64,000 nucleotides of DNA from NCBI RefSeq assembly GCF_009696445.1, contig NZ_VULZ01000002.1, positions 124,001-188,000 on the forward strand, given 5' to 3'. The translations under genes and the position numbers were made by a program. The stretch comes from Porcincola intestinalis. GTDB lineage: Bacteria > Bacillota > Clostridia > Lachnospirales > Lachnospiraceae. The notes under the pieces are model-generated. The model was not told the origin of the DNA, ran no database searches, and saw only the letters and a list, made by a program, of their open reading frames with translations. This document shows positions 48,465 to 56,284 of this stretch, piece by piece (positions within the stretch are counted from its first letter, which is position 1; every line of letters begins with the position of its first letter).

Positions 48465-49928
48465 TTAAAGTCTGCGCTCCGGTACATCACGGTTTCTTTC
48501 AATGCCCTTCTGCTTCTTTTCATCTCCCGGTACAGACGCAGTCTGCTGCCGTTCTTTCTCTGCCTCCTGCCTGATGCCTTCAAGAAGTTTGATCTCATGC
48601 CGAAGATCCTTTAAGTACAGGCGGCACCGGTCATATTCCTGCTGTGCTTCCATATACTGGTTCAGTGCCTTTTCAAGCGGCATATGCTCCAGGATCTGGT
48701 TTTCAAGCTCCCGGATCCTTTCCCGGTTTTCTTCTCTGTTTTCAATCAGCCTCTTTCTCTCCCGCACCAGGGCAAACATCGGATTCCGGTAGAGTTTTCT
48801 TTTTGCGAAGTTAAAGGCCGTGCCTGCAGCTTTCCGCTCTGTTTCAAGTCCAGCCCGCCTCTCAGCAAGGTCATCCAATGATCCGATATCACGATCCAGG
48901 AGGTAAGTAATGTGCTCCGACAGTTCCTTCAGCCTGACCACATCCTTTTTATATTTCCATGCATCCTTAAGCTCCGGCCTGCGGATGAAGCAGGTGTTTC
49001 GCCAGCGATAATAGAAATGCCGCTGAAACGGTGTCAGGTGAAAGTTTTTGTTCTTCTGCCTCTTTCTGATCATCAGGAGTCTGATCGCCTGTATACCCCC
49101 ATACACAACAAATGGCTCCGTGCGCTCCATTGTCTTCGCAGTCTTGATCCGGGCAATCAGTTCCTCCCTCCCGTATCCCGGACCAAGCGATCTGGTCCGC
49201 ACTGCCTTCGGCTTACCGTAAGGTTTCAGGGAAAGATACTTGCCTTCCCGGACCTGGTAATGCATGGCCTGAAGGTAAGACAGAAATGAGGCGTAGGAAT
49301 CACTGTTCCTTACCGCCTCATCAATATCGTCCCGGATGATATCCGTCCAGGAAACCCTGTCTGGATCCGTCTTCTCACCATTTTGTCTTTCTTTGTTCTC
49401 CCTCCAGGTTTCATAAGGAGCACCCACTCTCTCCTCGCCGTAAGTTAAGGGCGGCAGTCCGAACTTTTTGCAGACTGCGGCGGTAATAGGCTGGATCCTC
49501 TTTTCCCAGTCCCCATGCGGGGAATGATACTTCAAACCTGTCAGGCGCGAAACGCTGTCGAAAGTCACATGGATATGAAGATGTGGTTTATCGTCATGGA
49601 TGGCATAAACGTAATAATAGTTTTCACCAAGCAGTTCGCTGCAGAATTCCTGTGCGACTTCATGCGCTGTCTGTATGGAGACATCTGCTTCCGGTGGAAA
49701 AGAGATTACATAGTGAAACCCCTGCGATCCGTCTTCCTTATGCCAGTATCTCTTATTCTCCACCATCGTCTCGTATACCCAGTCCCAGGTAACACCGGCA
49801 TTCCCTCCGATATTGAGACCTCCCTGTGTCTTCTCCGGGTTGAGGATATACCGGATGTTGTTCTTCAGGTGCTGCGCTTTATTCCCGCGGCTGCATTCCT
49901 TAAGGCGCAGTAGTTTTGTGATTGCCAT
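48465..49928 (-). CDS. MobA/VirD2-family relaxase
   Basis: Relaxase of 487 residues. The N-terminal nuclease domain has the three-His motif AIHDDKPHLHIHVTF near residues 108-122, with NIRYILNPEKTQGG and a Tyr-rich start region (YYYVY). It nicks DNA at oriT, stays attached to the 5' end and leads the strand through the secretion channel. It overlaps the MobC gene by 29 bases and the C-terminal half is a long helical, charged region. oriT candidate lies 60 bases upstream of MobC. Confidence 0.93.
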   Translation of the reverse strand: MAITKLLRLKECSRGNKAQHLKNNIRYILNPEKTQGGLNIGGNAGVTWDWVYETMVENKRYWHKEDGSQGFHYVISFPPEADVSIQTAHEVAQEFCSELLGENYYYVYAIHDDKPHLHIHVTFDSVSRLTGLKYHSPHGDWEKRIQPITAAVCKKFGLPPLTYGEERVGAPYETWRENKERQNGEKTDPDRVSWTDIIRDDIDEAVRNSDSYASFLSYLQAMHYQVREGKYLSLKPYGKPKAVRTRSLGPGYGREELIARIKTAKTMERTEPFVVYGGIQAIRLLMIRKRQKNKNFHLTPFQRHFYYRWRNTCFIRRPELKDAWKYKKDVVRLKELSEHITYLLDRDIGSLDDLAERRAGLETERKAAGTAFNFAKRKLYRNPMFALVRERKRLIENREENRERIRELENQILEHMPLEKALNQYMEAQQEYDRCRLYLKDLRHEIKLLEGIRQEAEKERQQTASVPGDEKKQKGIERNRDVPERRL

Positions 49929-50280
49929 CCGCCATCTCCGTAAGCCGGCTGCAGATCTTTACATGTAAGGACCGGATCTCCTTCAGATCTTCTTCCAGCC
50001 TTCTTTTCTCAGCACTGGTCTGATAACCGTTAATGTGGTAACTGCGTACCAGCTGGTTGATATTCACGCCAATCCGGTTGACCTCATAGTTCAGCTGCTT
50101 CATCAGTTCCGATACTTCTACCGGGATCCTGGGAAGATCTCCGGAAATTGCCCGGTTCCTGATAAAGTCCGCAATGCTCCGTTTCTCCCTCCATGCAGCT
50201 TCCCGCAGCCATTTTGCTTCCTGGTCGTTCACACGTACCGTAAACCTGATGGTCCTGTTTCTGTCCTTTGCCTGTGCCAT
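49900..50280 (-). CDS. mobC: MobC-family relaxosome protein
   Basis: Product of 126 residues. A ribbon-helix-helix-like N-terminus (RTIRFTVRVNDQEAKWLREA) and the block LMKQLNYEVNRIGVNINQLV are the MobC signature. MobC binds oriT and helps the relaxase open the strands. The start ATG 50280 follows GGAGAAGGAGAAA. It overlaps the relaxase start and lies next to hairpins at 50348-50439. Confidence 0.92.
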   Translation of the reverse strand: MAQAKDRNRTIRFTVRVNDQEAKWLREAAWREKRSIADFIRNRAISGDLPRIPVEVSELMKQLNYEVNRIGVNINQLVRSYHINGYQTSAEKRRLEEDLKEIRSLHVKICSRLTEMADGNHKTTAP

Positions 50281-50340
50281 TTTCTCCTTCTCCTCCGAAT
50301 TTCCAATCCCTGTATCAATCATCCATCATTTTCCCGGGTC

Positions 50341-50440
50341 GAACTGCAAGATACGCCTTTGGCAGCCAAACGCATCTTGTCAGGGGAAGCCCCTGAGACC
50401 CCTTAAAAATGGCAGCCAAACTGGTAATTGCCAGTTTGGT
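50341..50440. other. Candidate origin of transfer (oriT) with three hairpins
   Basis: Between MobC and the next gene lie three inverted repeats. AAGATACGCCTTTGG (50348-50362) pairs with CCAAACGCATCTT; CAGGGG/CCCCTG are at 50381-50395; CCAAACTGG (50416-50424) pairs with CCAGTTTGG (50431-50439). Position beside mobC and the relaxase gene is where oriT usually is. The nick site was not identified. The third hairpin could instead be a terminator of the gene upstream. Confidence 0.65.
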
Positions 50441-50464
50441 GGTTTTTGCGCCGAACTCATCCTG

Positions 50465-50896
50465 TCAGGACGATTTCACCTCCGTCCCGACATCGATGTG
50501 CTTCTGCAGCTTCTGATACTTTCGCATTGCCGCCGCATCCTGACTGCTGCTGATCTTTTGAAGCAGCTTAAGCAGTTCAGACTCATCCACGACCCTGAAG
50601 CAGCCAGGGTGCTTTTTCATCAGATGCAGTGCACCGGCCTGGTCTGCTGCCAGATAATAATGTCCATCAAACTCCCCTAAAAGCTCAGTACTGCTTTTTG
50701 CCTTCGGATCCGCCAGGGCATCGTCAGCATCTTTTCGCCTGTCACAGCAAAGGAGCCGCAACGATCCGTTTTGCACATATTCATATGTTCCTGCAAGCGA
50801 TACAAGGAAACGGAGTTTTTCCATGTCTTCCCTCGACCGGCTTCCAAGTACGATCCCGACCGGTCCGGCCTTAATGATGATCTGCTCTTCTCCCAT
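50465..50896 (-). CDS. Hypothetical ICE protein
   Basis: Product of 143 residues from ATG 50896, after GAGGTGAAGCG. It begins EEQIIIKAGPVGIVLGSRSR and has Cys-x-Arg clusters (LLCCDRRKDADDAL) and a helix ending LLKLLQKISSS. No family recognised. It follows the membrane protein at 50901 by four bases, so it belongs to the same transcript. Possibly an oriT-region regulator. Confidence 0.65.
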   Translation of the reverse strand: MGEEQIIIKAGPVGIVLGSRSREDMEKLRFLVSLAGTYEYVQNGSLRLLCCDRRKDADDALADPKAKSSTELLGEFDGHYYLAADQAGALHLMKKHPGCFRVVDESELLKLLQKISSSQDAAAMRKYQKLQKHIDVGTEVKSS

Positions 50897-50900
50897 CGCT

Positions 50901-52094
50901 TCACCTCTTGAAACTGTAGCTGTTGCCTGTCTTGTCATACACGGCCGATATACTGCTCCCGTCTGAAAGAGACAGTGAGATCGATGCTGTCCTCGAATCG
51001 CCATCGATGCTGTAATCCGTGACCGTCGCTGATTCGACGTCCTTCTTCCCATGGTTGTAAAGCCAGTCATACAGGCTGTACTGAAACTCGTACCGGTTGT
51101 CGATGTAATTGAGCAGTGTCTCCGGGATCTTCTTTATTGCCAGATTTGTGGCATCATAAGAATTCTGCGGAGTCGGTGTGCTTTCCGTATTCTGCCCCAC
51201 AGCTGCTTCCGCCCGCGTTGTCTGCGCCGAATTGTTGTTTTGGGAGGCCTGCGATGTACTCTGCCCGTCAGTGCCCTGCGCAGTCTGACCGTTATTTCCC
51301 CTCTCATTGCCCTTCACGTTTCTGAGCAGGAAAATGTACTCTCCGGGAAGATCAGGATAAAAAACTACATCCAGGATATAATCATCTTTTCCTTCCAGCC
51401 TTCCCTGAAAAGCAACGGCCGCGCTGGATGAACCGGCGATCCGGTCTTCGATAATGATGCGCTTTGTCTGAATCTGCTGTCCGGCAAGAAATGCCCCGGC
51501 ATCCTTAAGAAAGTCAGATTCCAGAAAACCGATCTCCCTCTTCTCCCTGTCGGTAAACCCCGTGACCGTTGTGACGCAGCCAAGCGAGGTTCCCTGTCCT
51601 GTTTCACCAAAGACCGTGTCATGCAGGGACTGAAGGCTGTTCTTCGTCTCCGTCAGCTGATCCTGGATTTTATCAAGTTCTTCCATCAGTCTGTCATTGG
51701 CTCCACTACCTTTGCTTTCGGTATTGTTCTCTTCGGTTTCCATATCTTCTGTTTCCGGACTCAGCGCCTTATCTGCTGCAGTCTCTGTATCCTCTCTGGG
51801 AACACTGCTTACGTATGTTTCCTTCACCGGCCTCTTTTTGGAGTTCCCCGAAGAAACTCCTGCGATGATCAGGATCAGCACGCCGATCATTAAACAGACT
51901 GCAGGCAGGACAGCCTTCATAATCAGGGAACGATCATTCATCCATCCCCACTCAAATCCGGGCGAATCATCTTCAAGTGAGACTTCTTCAATCTCCGGAT
52001 GTTCCCCCGTCCAGTCGGTTTTTCTATCAATCATATTGTCATCCTGTGCCTGCAGGATTCCGTCTTTATCTTTCTTAATCATGTCTTCTTTCAT
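50901..52094 (-). CDS. Single-pass membrane protein of the conjugation block
   Basis: Product of 397 residues with a cytosolic acidic N-terminus, one membrane span (PAVCLMIGVLILIIAGVSSG, about residues 60-80), a coiled stretch (DRLMEELDKIQDQLTETKNS), a low-complexity Thr/Gln/Asn linker and a C-terminal domain of about 80 residues. That last domain (YIDNRYEFQYSLYDWLYNHG, SLSDGSSISAVYD) resembles the C-terminus of the protein at 52181. The start ATG 52094 follows AGGAG. Possible VirB8- or TcpC-like role. Confidence 0.75.
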   Translation of the reverse strand: MKEDMIKKDKDGILQAQDDNMIDRKTDWTGEHPEIEEVSLEDDSPGFEWGWMNDRSLIMKAVLPAVCLMIGVLILIIAGVSSGNSKKRPVKETYVSSVPREDTETAADKALSPETEDMETEENNTESKGSGANDRLMEELDKIQDQLTETKNSLQSLHDTVFGETGQGTSLGCVTTVTGFTDREKREIGFLESDFLKDAGAFLAGQQIQTKRIIIEDRIAGSSSAAVAFQGRLEGKDDYILDVVFYPDLPGEYIFLLRNVKGNERGNNGQTAQGTDGQSTSQASQNNNSAQTTRAEAAVGQNTESTPTPQNSYDATNLAIKKIPETLLNYIDNRYEFQYSLYDWLYNHGKKDVESATVTDYSIDGDSRTASISLSLSDGSSISAVYDKTGNSYSFKR

Positions 52095-52123
52095 CTGCAC
52101 TCCTCTCTTGTCCGTGCATGATA

Positions 52124-52147
52124 AAGGAGCCGGTGAGACGGCTCCTT
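52124..52147 (-). terminator. Terminator between two membrane-protein genes
   Basis: AAGGAGCC pairs with GGCTCCTT around eight bases on the minus strand, followed by TAT. It follows the gene at 52181 by 34 bases. A moderate terminator; the next gene may need its own promoter or read-through. Confidence 0.7.
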
Positions 52148-52180
52148 CAAAATATGTTCTATCCGTTGAGGTTCATCTTT

Positions 52181-53356
52181 TTACAGTCCTCCGAAACTGT
52201 AGGCATCCTTCTTTCTGTTGTAGGATCCTTCGATCACACCGCCGGTGCTTAAGGTAATGGTGAACTTCGCCTTATCCTTCTCCGGAAGGATTTCATAGCT
52301 GCTCATGGTTCCGACGATATTGCCGCTGCCACCCTTCAGAAGCACGTACTGGAAGCATTCCTCATAAAAACGGTCCTGATCTCCAACGTACTTCAGGAAA
52401 GTTTTTGACACCTGCATGATATCGAAAGATGTTGTAGTCGTAACCGGTGATCCCTGGGAATAACCGCCCGTGCTGCCGGATCCTGTTGCGGATGTGGATG
52501 CAGTTCCTGCAGTGGATCCTGCAGTGTTACTGTCAGCATCAGCTGCAGTGTTTTCTGTCTCGTCTTCCTGAATTTCCGTAAACATGTAGGTGCGCTCTTT
52601 TTTGAAGTATGTGGAAAGCACACGCCATCTGGGATCATTGTTGAAGTAGATGTAATGGTAAACCTTCCCGTCTTCCTTCTCACCGTCATATGCCTCGTCG
52701 GAGAAGTACACATCCGTTACCGTACGGTACTCGCTCCTGGCAGAGTTAATGTGAAGATCGTCTCCGAGCGCCTGCAGGAACGCGATATCATCAAATGCGC
52801 CATCGTACGATGCAAGGATCTCTCCGGTCAGTCCGTGAAGTGTTAACCCGTACGGCGCCTCCTGCGTCTTTTCGCTTACTGCCTCGGTTTCCTCCGGTTC
52901 ATCCGCAGGAGGCGTCTGCTCCTGTGCTTCCTCTTCCATGACAAACTTCATGTTTACCAGCACATCGCCCTGGGGCATTACAAAATTGATCCGCTTATCC
53001 TCTCCCTTTACATCGTTCACCAGATAGGAAATCTCCTGGTTGATGTCTTTTGCCATGTTGATTGTCAGGCCGCCAAAGATCTTGCCGGTCTGCGGTTTGG
53101 CAATAAAAGTCACCATGGCATCTTCCTCAACGGACAGCCTTACCTCGGAGTCGTTCTCGCTTTCCAGGTAACTCTCAGGAAATTCCAGGCTTCCGCCGGT
53201 CGCTTTATAGATCAGCACTTCGTGCTTTGCAATCTCTTCCACCGGTGCCTCCGGCTTTTTCTTCGTAAACAGCGAAAGCAGCAAAAGAACCAGGATCAAT
53301 GCCCCGACAGCTGCTCCCGTTACGATCACGGGCATCCTGTTTTTCTTCTTATACAT
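52181..53356 (-). CDS. Membrane protein with C-terminal domain shared with its neighbour
   Basis: Product of 391 residues: one N-terminal membrane span (VIVTGAAVGALILVLLLLSLF), an extracellular beta-rich middle with Ser/Thr/Gly-rich linker, and a C-terminal domain (FLKYVGDQDRFYEECFQYVL, STGGVIEGSYNRKKDAYSFG) homologous to that of the protein at 50901. GGAGGAGACTGT precedes the ATG. The topology suggests a cell-wall-facing part of the conjugation machine. Confidence 0.75.
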   Translation of the reverse strand: MYKKKNRMPVIVTGAAVGALILVLLLLSLFTKKKPEAPVEEIAKHEVLIYKATGGSLEFPESYLESENDSEVRLSVEEDAMVTFIAKPQTGKIFGGLTINMAKDINQEISYLVNDVKGEDKRINFVMPQGDVLVNMKFVMEEEAQEQTPPADEPEETEAVSEKTQEAPYGLTLHGLTGEILASYDGAFDDIAFLQALGDDLHINSARSEYRTVTDVYFSDEAYDGEKEDGKVYHYIYFNNDPRWRVLSTYFKKERTYMFTEIQEDETENTAADADSNTAGSTAGTASTSATGSGSTGGYSQGSPVTTTTSFDIMQVSKTFLKYVGDQDRFYEECFQYVLLKGGSGNIVGTMSSYEILPEKDKAKFTITLSTGGVIEGSYNRKKDAYSFGGL

Positions 53357-53368
53357 ACAGTCTCCTCC

Positions 53369-54007
53369 TTATTCGTGATAGGCATATATGCTGTAAAAGT
53401 CATATGCCTTGTTGTAAGTGGCAAAGTAGTACTCGGAGTACTCCCTGCTTCCGATCCTTGCCGTCACCATGATCTGGCAGGTCAGCTCTGTTTTGTTGTC
53501 ATCAATAAAGTCCACCACATCGATGGCGGAAATGTCGTACAAAGATCCATAAGTGCCGTAGAGATGATCAGCCACTGCCTTTGTCAGAGCCTCTTCTCTC
53601 CCTTCCGCAAAAGCCTCCAGCATTCCCGCCCGGCTCTCCGATAAAGCCGGTTTCTGTCTGCGAAGGTAAGAAGACAGTTCGATGTCCGTCTGCTCCTTCT
53701 GCTCTTGCAGTTCTTTTCTCACAAGATCCGGATCATGTTCATGCTGTTCATCGCTGTTCTTTTCTCCGGTTTCGCTGTTCCCGCCCGAACTTGAAATTTC
53801 AGATAGCAGGCCGTCATCTTCCGTTTCCGCAAATCCTTCCATCACACGGTAACGCTCCACATCTGCCTCCGTCTGTTCTTCTGCAGCTGCCGGGGCAAAG
53901 CGATTGATGAAAGCCCGGGAGGCCGCACGGATGAAGACCGGAACCATGAACGTCAGGATCAGAATTCCGGCCATCATTGTCAGGTAATACATTTTTCTGT
54001 CTTTCAT
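53369..54007 (-). CDS. Small single-pass membrane protein of the conjugation block
   Basis: Product of 212 residues with a membrane span near residues 8-26 (LTMMAGILILTFMVPVFI), an acidic disordered linker, and a C-terminal globular part (VADHLYGTYGSLYDISAIDV, then REYSEYYFATYNKAYDFYSI). The architecture resembles VirB8-type scaffold proteins with an NTF2-like domain, though the sequence gives no proof. ATG 54007 follows GGGAGGTGCAG. Upstream of two hydrolase genes and downstream of the neighbour at 52181. Confidence 0.7.
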   Translation of the reverse strand: MKDRKMYYLTMMAGILILTFMVPVFIRAASRAFINRFAPAAAEEQTEADVERYRVMEGFAETEDDGLLSEISSSGGNSETGEKNSDEQHEHDPDLVRKELQEQKEQTDIELSSYLRRQKPALSESRAGMLEAFAEGREEALTKAVADHLYGTYGSLYDISAIDVVDFIDDNKTELTCQIMVTARIGSREYSEYYFATYNKAYDFYSIYAYHE

Positions 54008-54019
54008 CTGCACCTCCCG

Positions 54020-56272
54020 TCAGGTCCCGAAATACCAGTTGCCGCCGATCTGCACCGCGTCATTGCCGGTTGTCTTTCCCTTCGTGCTTCTAAAGCTTGT
54101 GTGGTTATGATTCCGGATGCCTTTCACAAGACAGTCGTTGACCGCCTGCTTCACATATTCCGGAACATTTCCTCCAAGACGAGGCCTCCAGTAGTCATCC
54201 AGGCTGTAGCAGTACTGTCCCGGAGCGGTCAGCTGTGTGAGTGCATCCCCTCCGCAGCCGCTCCACCGTTCTGACTCGGTTCTGTTCATGGCGGAAGAAA
54301 TGACCGCAAGGGCTCCCTCATAGGAACCATTGTCTTCCTGCGCAACGATTGCCCAGATCAGTTCCAGCTGATCCTGTGAATAAACAGATCCGTCCTGCCG
54401 GTTCCCGCTCTCACTGATGCCGGGTACTTTTCCCTGCGTTTCAATGATGTACCTTCTGATGGATGTGATCGGCATGTAGTCGACTGCACTGATTGTCGGT
54501 CCCTTTCCGGGATTCGAAGCAGTGTTGCTCTCATTGCCGCTGCACTGGATCACCTTTCCATCCCCCAGGTAGATCCCGACATGCGGCCCGGATCCGTAAT
54601 AGATAATGTCGCCCGGCCTTGCATCTCCAAGTCCGTTTACCACCTGTCCGCTGGCCCCCTGCTCCTGGGCAGTTCTGGGAATGCTGACCCCGAAGCAGCC
54701 AAATACACTCTGGGTAAAACCTGAGCAGTCCGCTCCGAATCCAAGGCTTGTACCGCCATATACATATGGGAGCTTCCCCTCAAAGGACAGCGCATACTCG
54801 CATACTGACTCGCCCATCTGATCAACAGCCGGTTTTACGGAAGTGAGGGTATAATAAAGGGAGCGGTTCTCCTCCGGGGTAATCACTTCCTCCGCAAGAG
54901 AGATCGTTCCCTCTCCCATATCCTCCGTCACGGCTTTTGCCCCTTCTCCTGTAAGAAGCATCGACGCTTTGACAAACCCTCTTACATCACCGGATTCCAC
55001 AAACAGCCATCCATCGCCTGCATCTTCCAGCACATATACCAGGGTGCCGTTTCCGATCTCACCGACCGTCCTTGCGCCATCCTTCGGATACTCCAGAATG
55101 GAGCCGGGCATGTAAGTGATTGCGTAGTCCTTCTCTGTCACCACATCCTGCGTAGTAGTCTTAGTAAAAGTGAACGCCGCATTATCGGAAATCTCCACAT
55201 CTGCATCCGCTTCCTCAAATGCTTCTTCACCCAGAAGATCTACTGTTTCATCCGTATGGTCTCCTACTGACAGGTCTTCCTTCGGGATAAAGCCCCGGGC
55301 ATCACCGGACTCGATGTAATAAAAGCCGTCTTTCTCATCCAGCACATAAGCCAGGCCAAAATAGGGAATCTCCCCGACAATTCCGGAACCGGTGTCAGGT
55401 GCCTCATAGATCCTGGCCAGACGCGAGGTGCCGGCAATTCCGAAAACCTTATCAACCTGGGTAAACCGAAAATCCCGTTTGAAATACCAGCTCTTGTCCC
55501 AGTAGCTTCCATTCGAGTAGTAAGCACCTCCATAGCCGGACCCTCCAAAAAGGTCCTCTTCTACCTCTGTTTCGATTTCTTCTGCCAGCAGTTCTTCCGT
55601 CTCTGTTACCGGCTTCTCCGTCTGCAGTTCTTCCGTTGCAGTCTCGCTTTCAGGATCCGGCAGGTCATCCTGCGTTTCCGTTATTCTTTCGGTCTCGGTT
55701 CCCGGCTCAGACTGCGGCTGATCTCCGGGACTCCCCTGCTGACCAGTCCCGGAAGGTTTCTCTGTTGTCTCTTCCGTTGCCGACTGGGATACCGGAGGTT
55801 CTGTTTCCTGTATGCCGTCCGTCTCTTCCGGGGCACTGCTGCCGGCATGATCTGATGGTTCCTCCGGCGAAGGCGCCACCGTCTCCTGCCCGGATGACGT
55901 GCCAGTTTCATCGGAAGAATGCGCTTCGTCACCGCCGCCCCCCTCTGCTGCCGTCTGCGGTTCCATGTCCGCTCCATCCGGATCAGTTGTCTGCGCTGAT
56001 CCCTCATCTGTGCCGGGGCTGTCCTCCTGCGCCGCTTCAAGGACGATTTCTTCCGATCCCGTTTTCTCTCCTTCCTCCGGGGCAGGCATCTCATCTGCCG
56101 GCGCCGGATTCTGTGCGTTCTCCTCTGTTCCATCTGTCATATCCTCTCCTGCCTCTTCCTGCTCCTGTGTCTCCATTCCGAATGCTGTCTGCGGCATAAG
56201 GCTGCAGCCATGAAGGCTTCCGGCTGAGAGACCAGCACTTATAAGCAGTGCCAATACCTTTTTGTGTTTCAC
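54020..56272 (-). CDS. Secreted SH3 and NlpC/P60 peptidoglycan hydrolase with SleB-like C-terminus
   Basis: 750-residue surface enzyme. A signal peptide is followed by a Glu/Thr/Pro-rich stalk (about 30-240), two SH3-type domains (near 290 and 390, YVLEDAGDGWLFVESGDVRG), an NlpC/P60 domain with catalytic Cys in FGADCSGFTQSVFG and His in GSGPHVGIYLGDGK, and a SleB-like hydrolase domain beginning LELIWAIVAQEDNGSYEGAL. Start is GTG 56272, after GGAGGCGATCAA. It opens the wall for the conjugation channel. Its last 115 residues nearly duplicate those of the gene at 56285. Confidence 0.88.
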   Translation of the reverse strand: MKHKKVLALLISAGLSAGSLHGCSLMPQTAFGMETQEQEEAGEDMTDGTEENAQNPAPADEMPAPEEGEKTGSEEIVLEAAQEDSPGTDEGSAQTTDPDGADMEPQTAAEGGGGDEAHSSDETGTSSGQETVAPSPEEPSDHAGSSAPEETDGIQETEPPVSQSATEETTEKPSGTGQQGSPGDQPQSEPGTETERITETQDDLPDPESETATEELQTEKPVTETEELLAEEIETEVEEDLFGGSGYGGAYYSNGSYWDKSWYFKRDFRFTQVDKVFGIAGTSRLARIYEAPDTGSGIVGEIPYFGLAYVLDEKDGFYYIESGDARGFIPKEDLSVGDHTDETVDLLGEEAFEEADADVEISDNAAFTFTKTTTQDVVTEKDYAITYMPGSILEYPKDGARTVGEIGNGTLVYVLEDAGDGWLFVESGDVRGFVKASMLLTGEGAKAVTEDMGEGTISLAEEVITPEENRSLYYTLTSVKPAVDQMGESVCEYALSFEGKLPYVYGGTSLGFGADCSGFTQSVFGCFGVSIPRTAQEQGASGQVVNGLGDARPGDIIYYGSGPHVGIYLGDGKVIQCSGNESNTASNPGKGPTISAVDYMPITSIRRYIIETQGKVPGISESGNRQDGSVYSQDQLELIWAIVAQEDNGSYEGALAVISSAMNRTESERWSGCGGDALTQLTAPGQYCYSLDDYWRPRLGGNVPEYVKQAVNDCLVKGIRNHNHTSFRSTKGKTTGNDAVQIGGNWYFGT

Positions 56273-56284
56273 TTGATCGCCTCC

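Noticed and set aside
55636-56213. Proline- and serine-rich plus-strand frames opposite the hydrolase stalk
   Set aside because: Low-complexity complement of the Glu/Thr/Pro stalk of the surface hydrolase.
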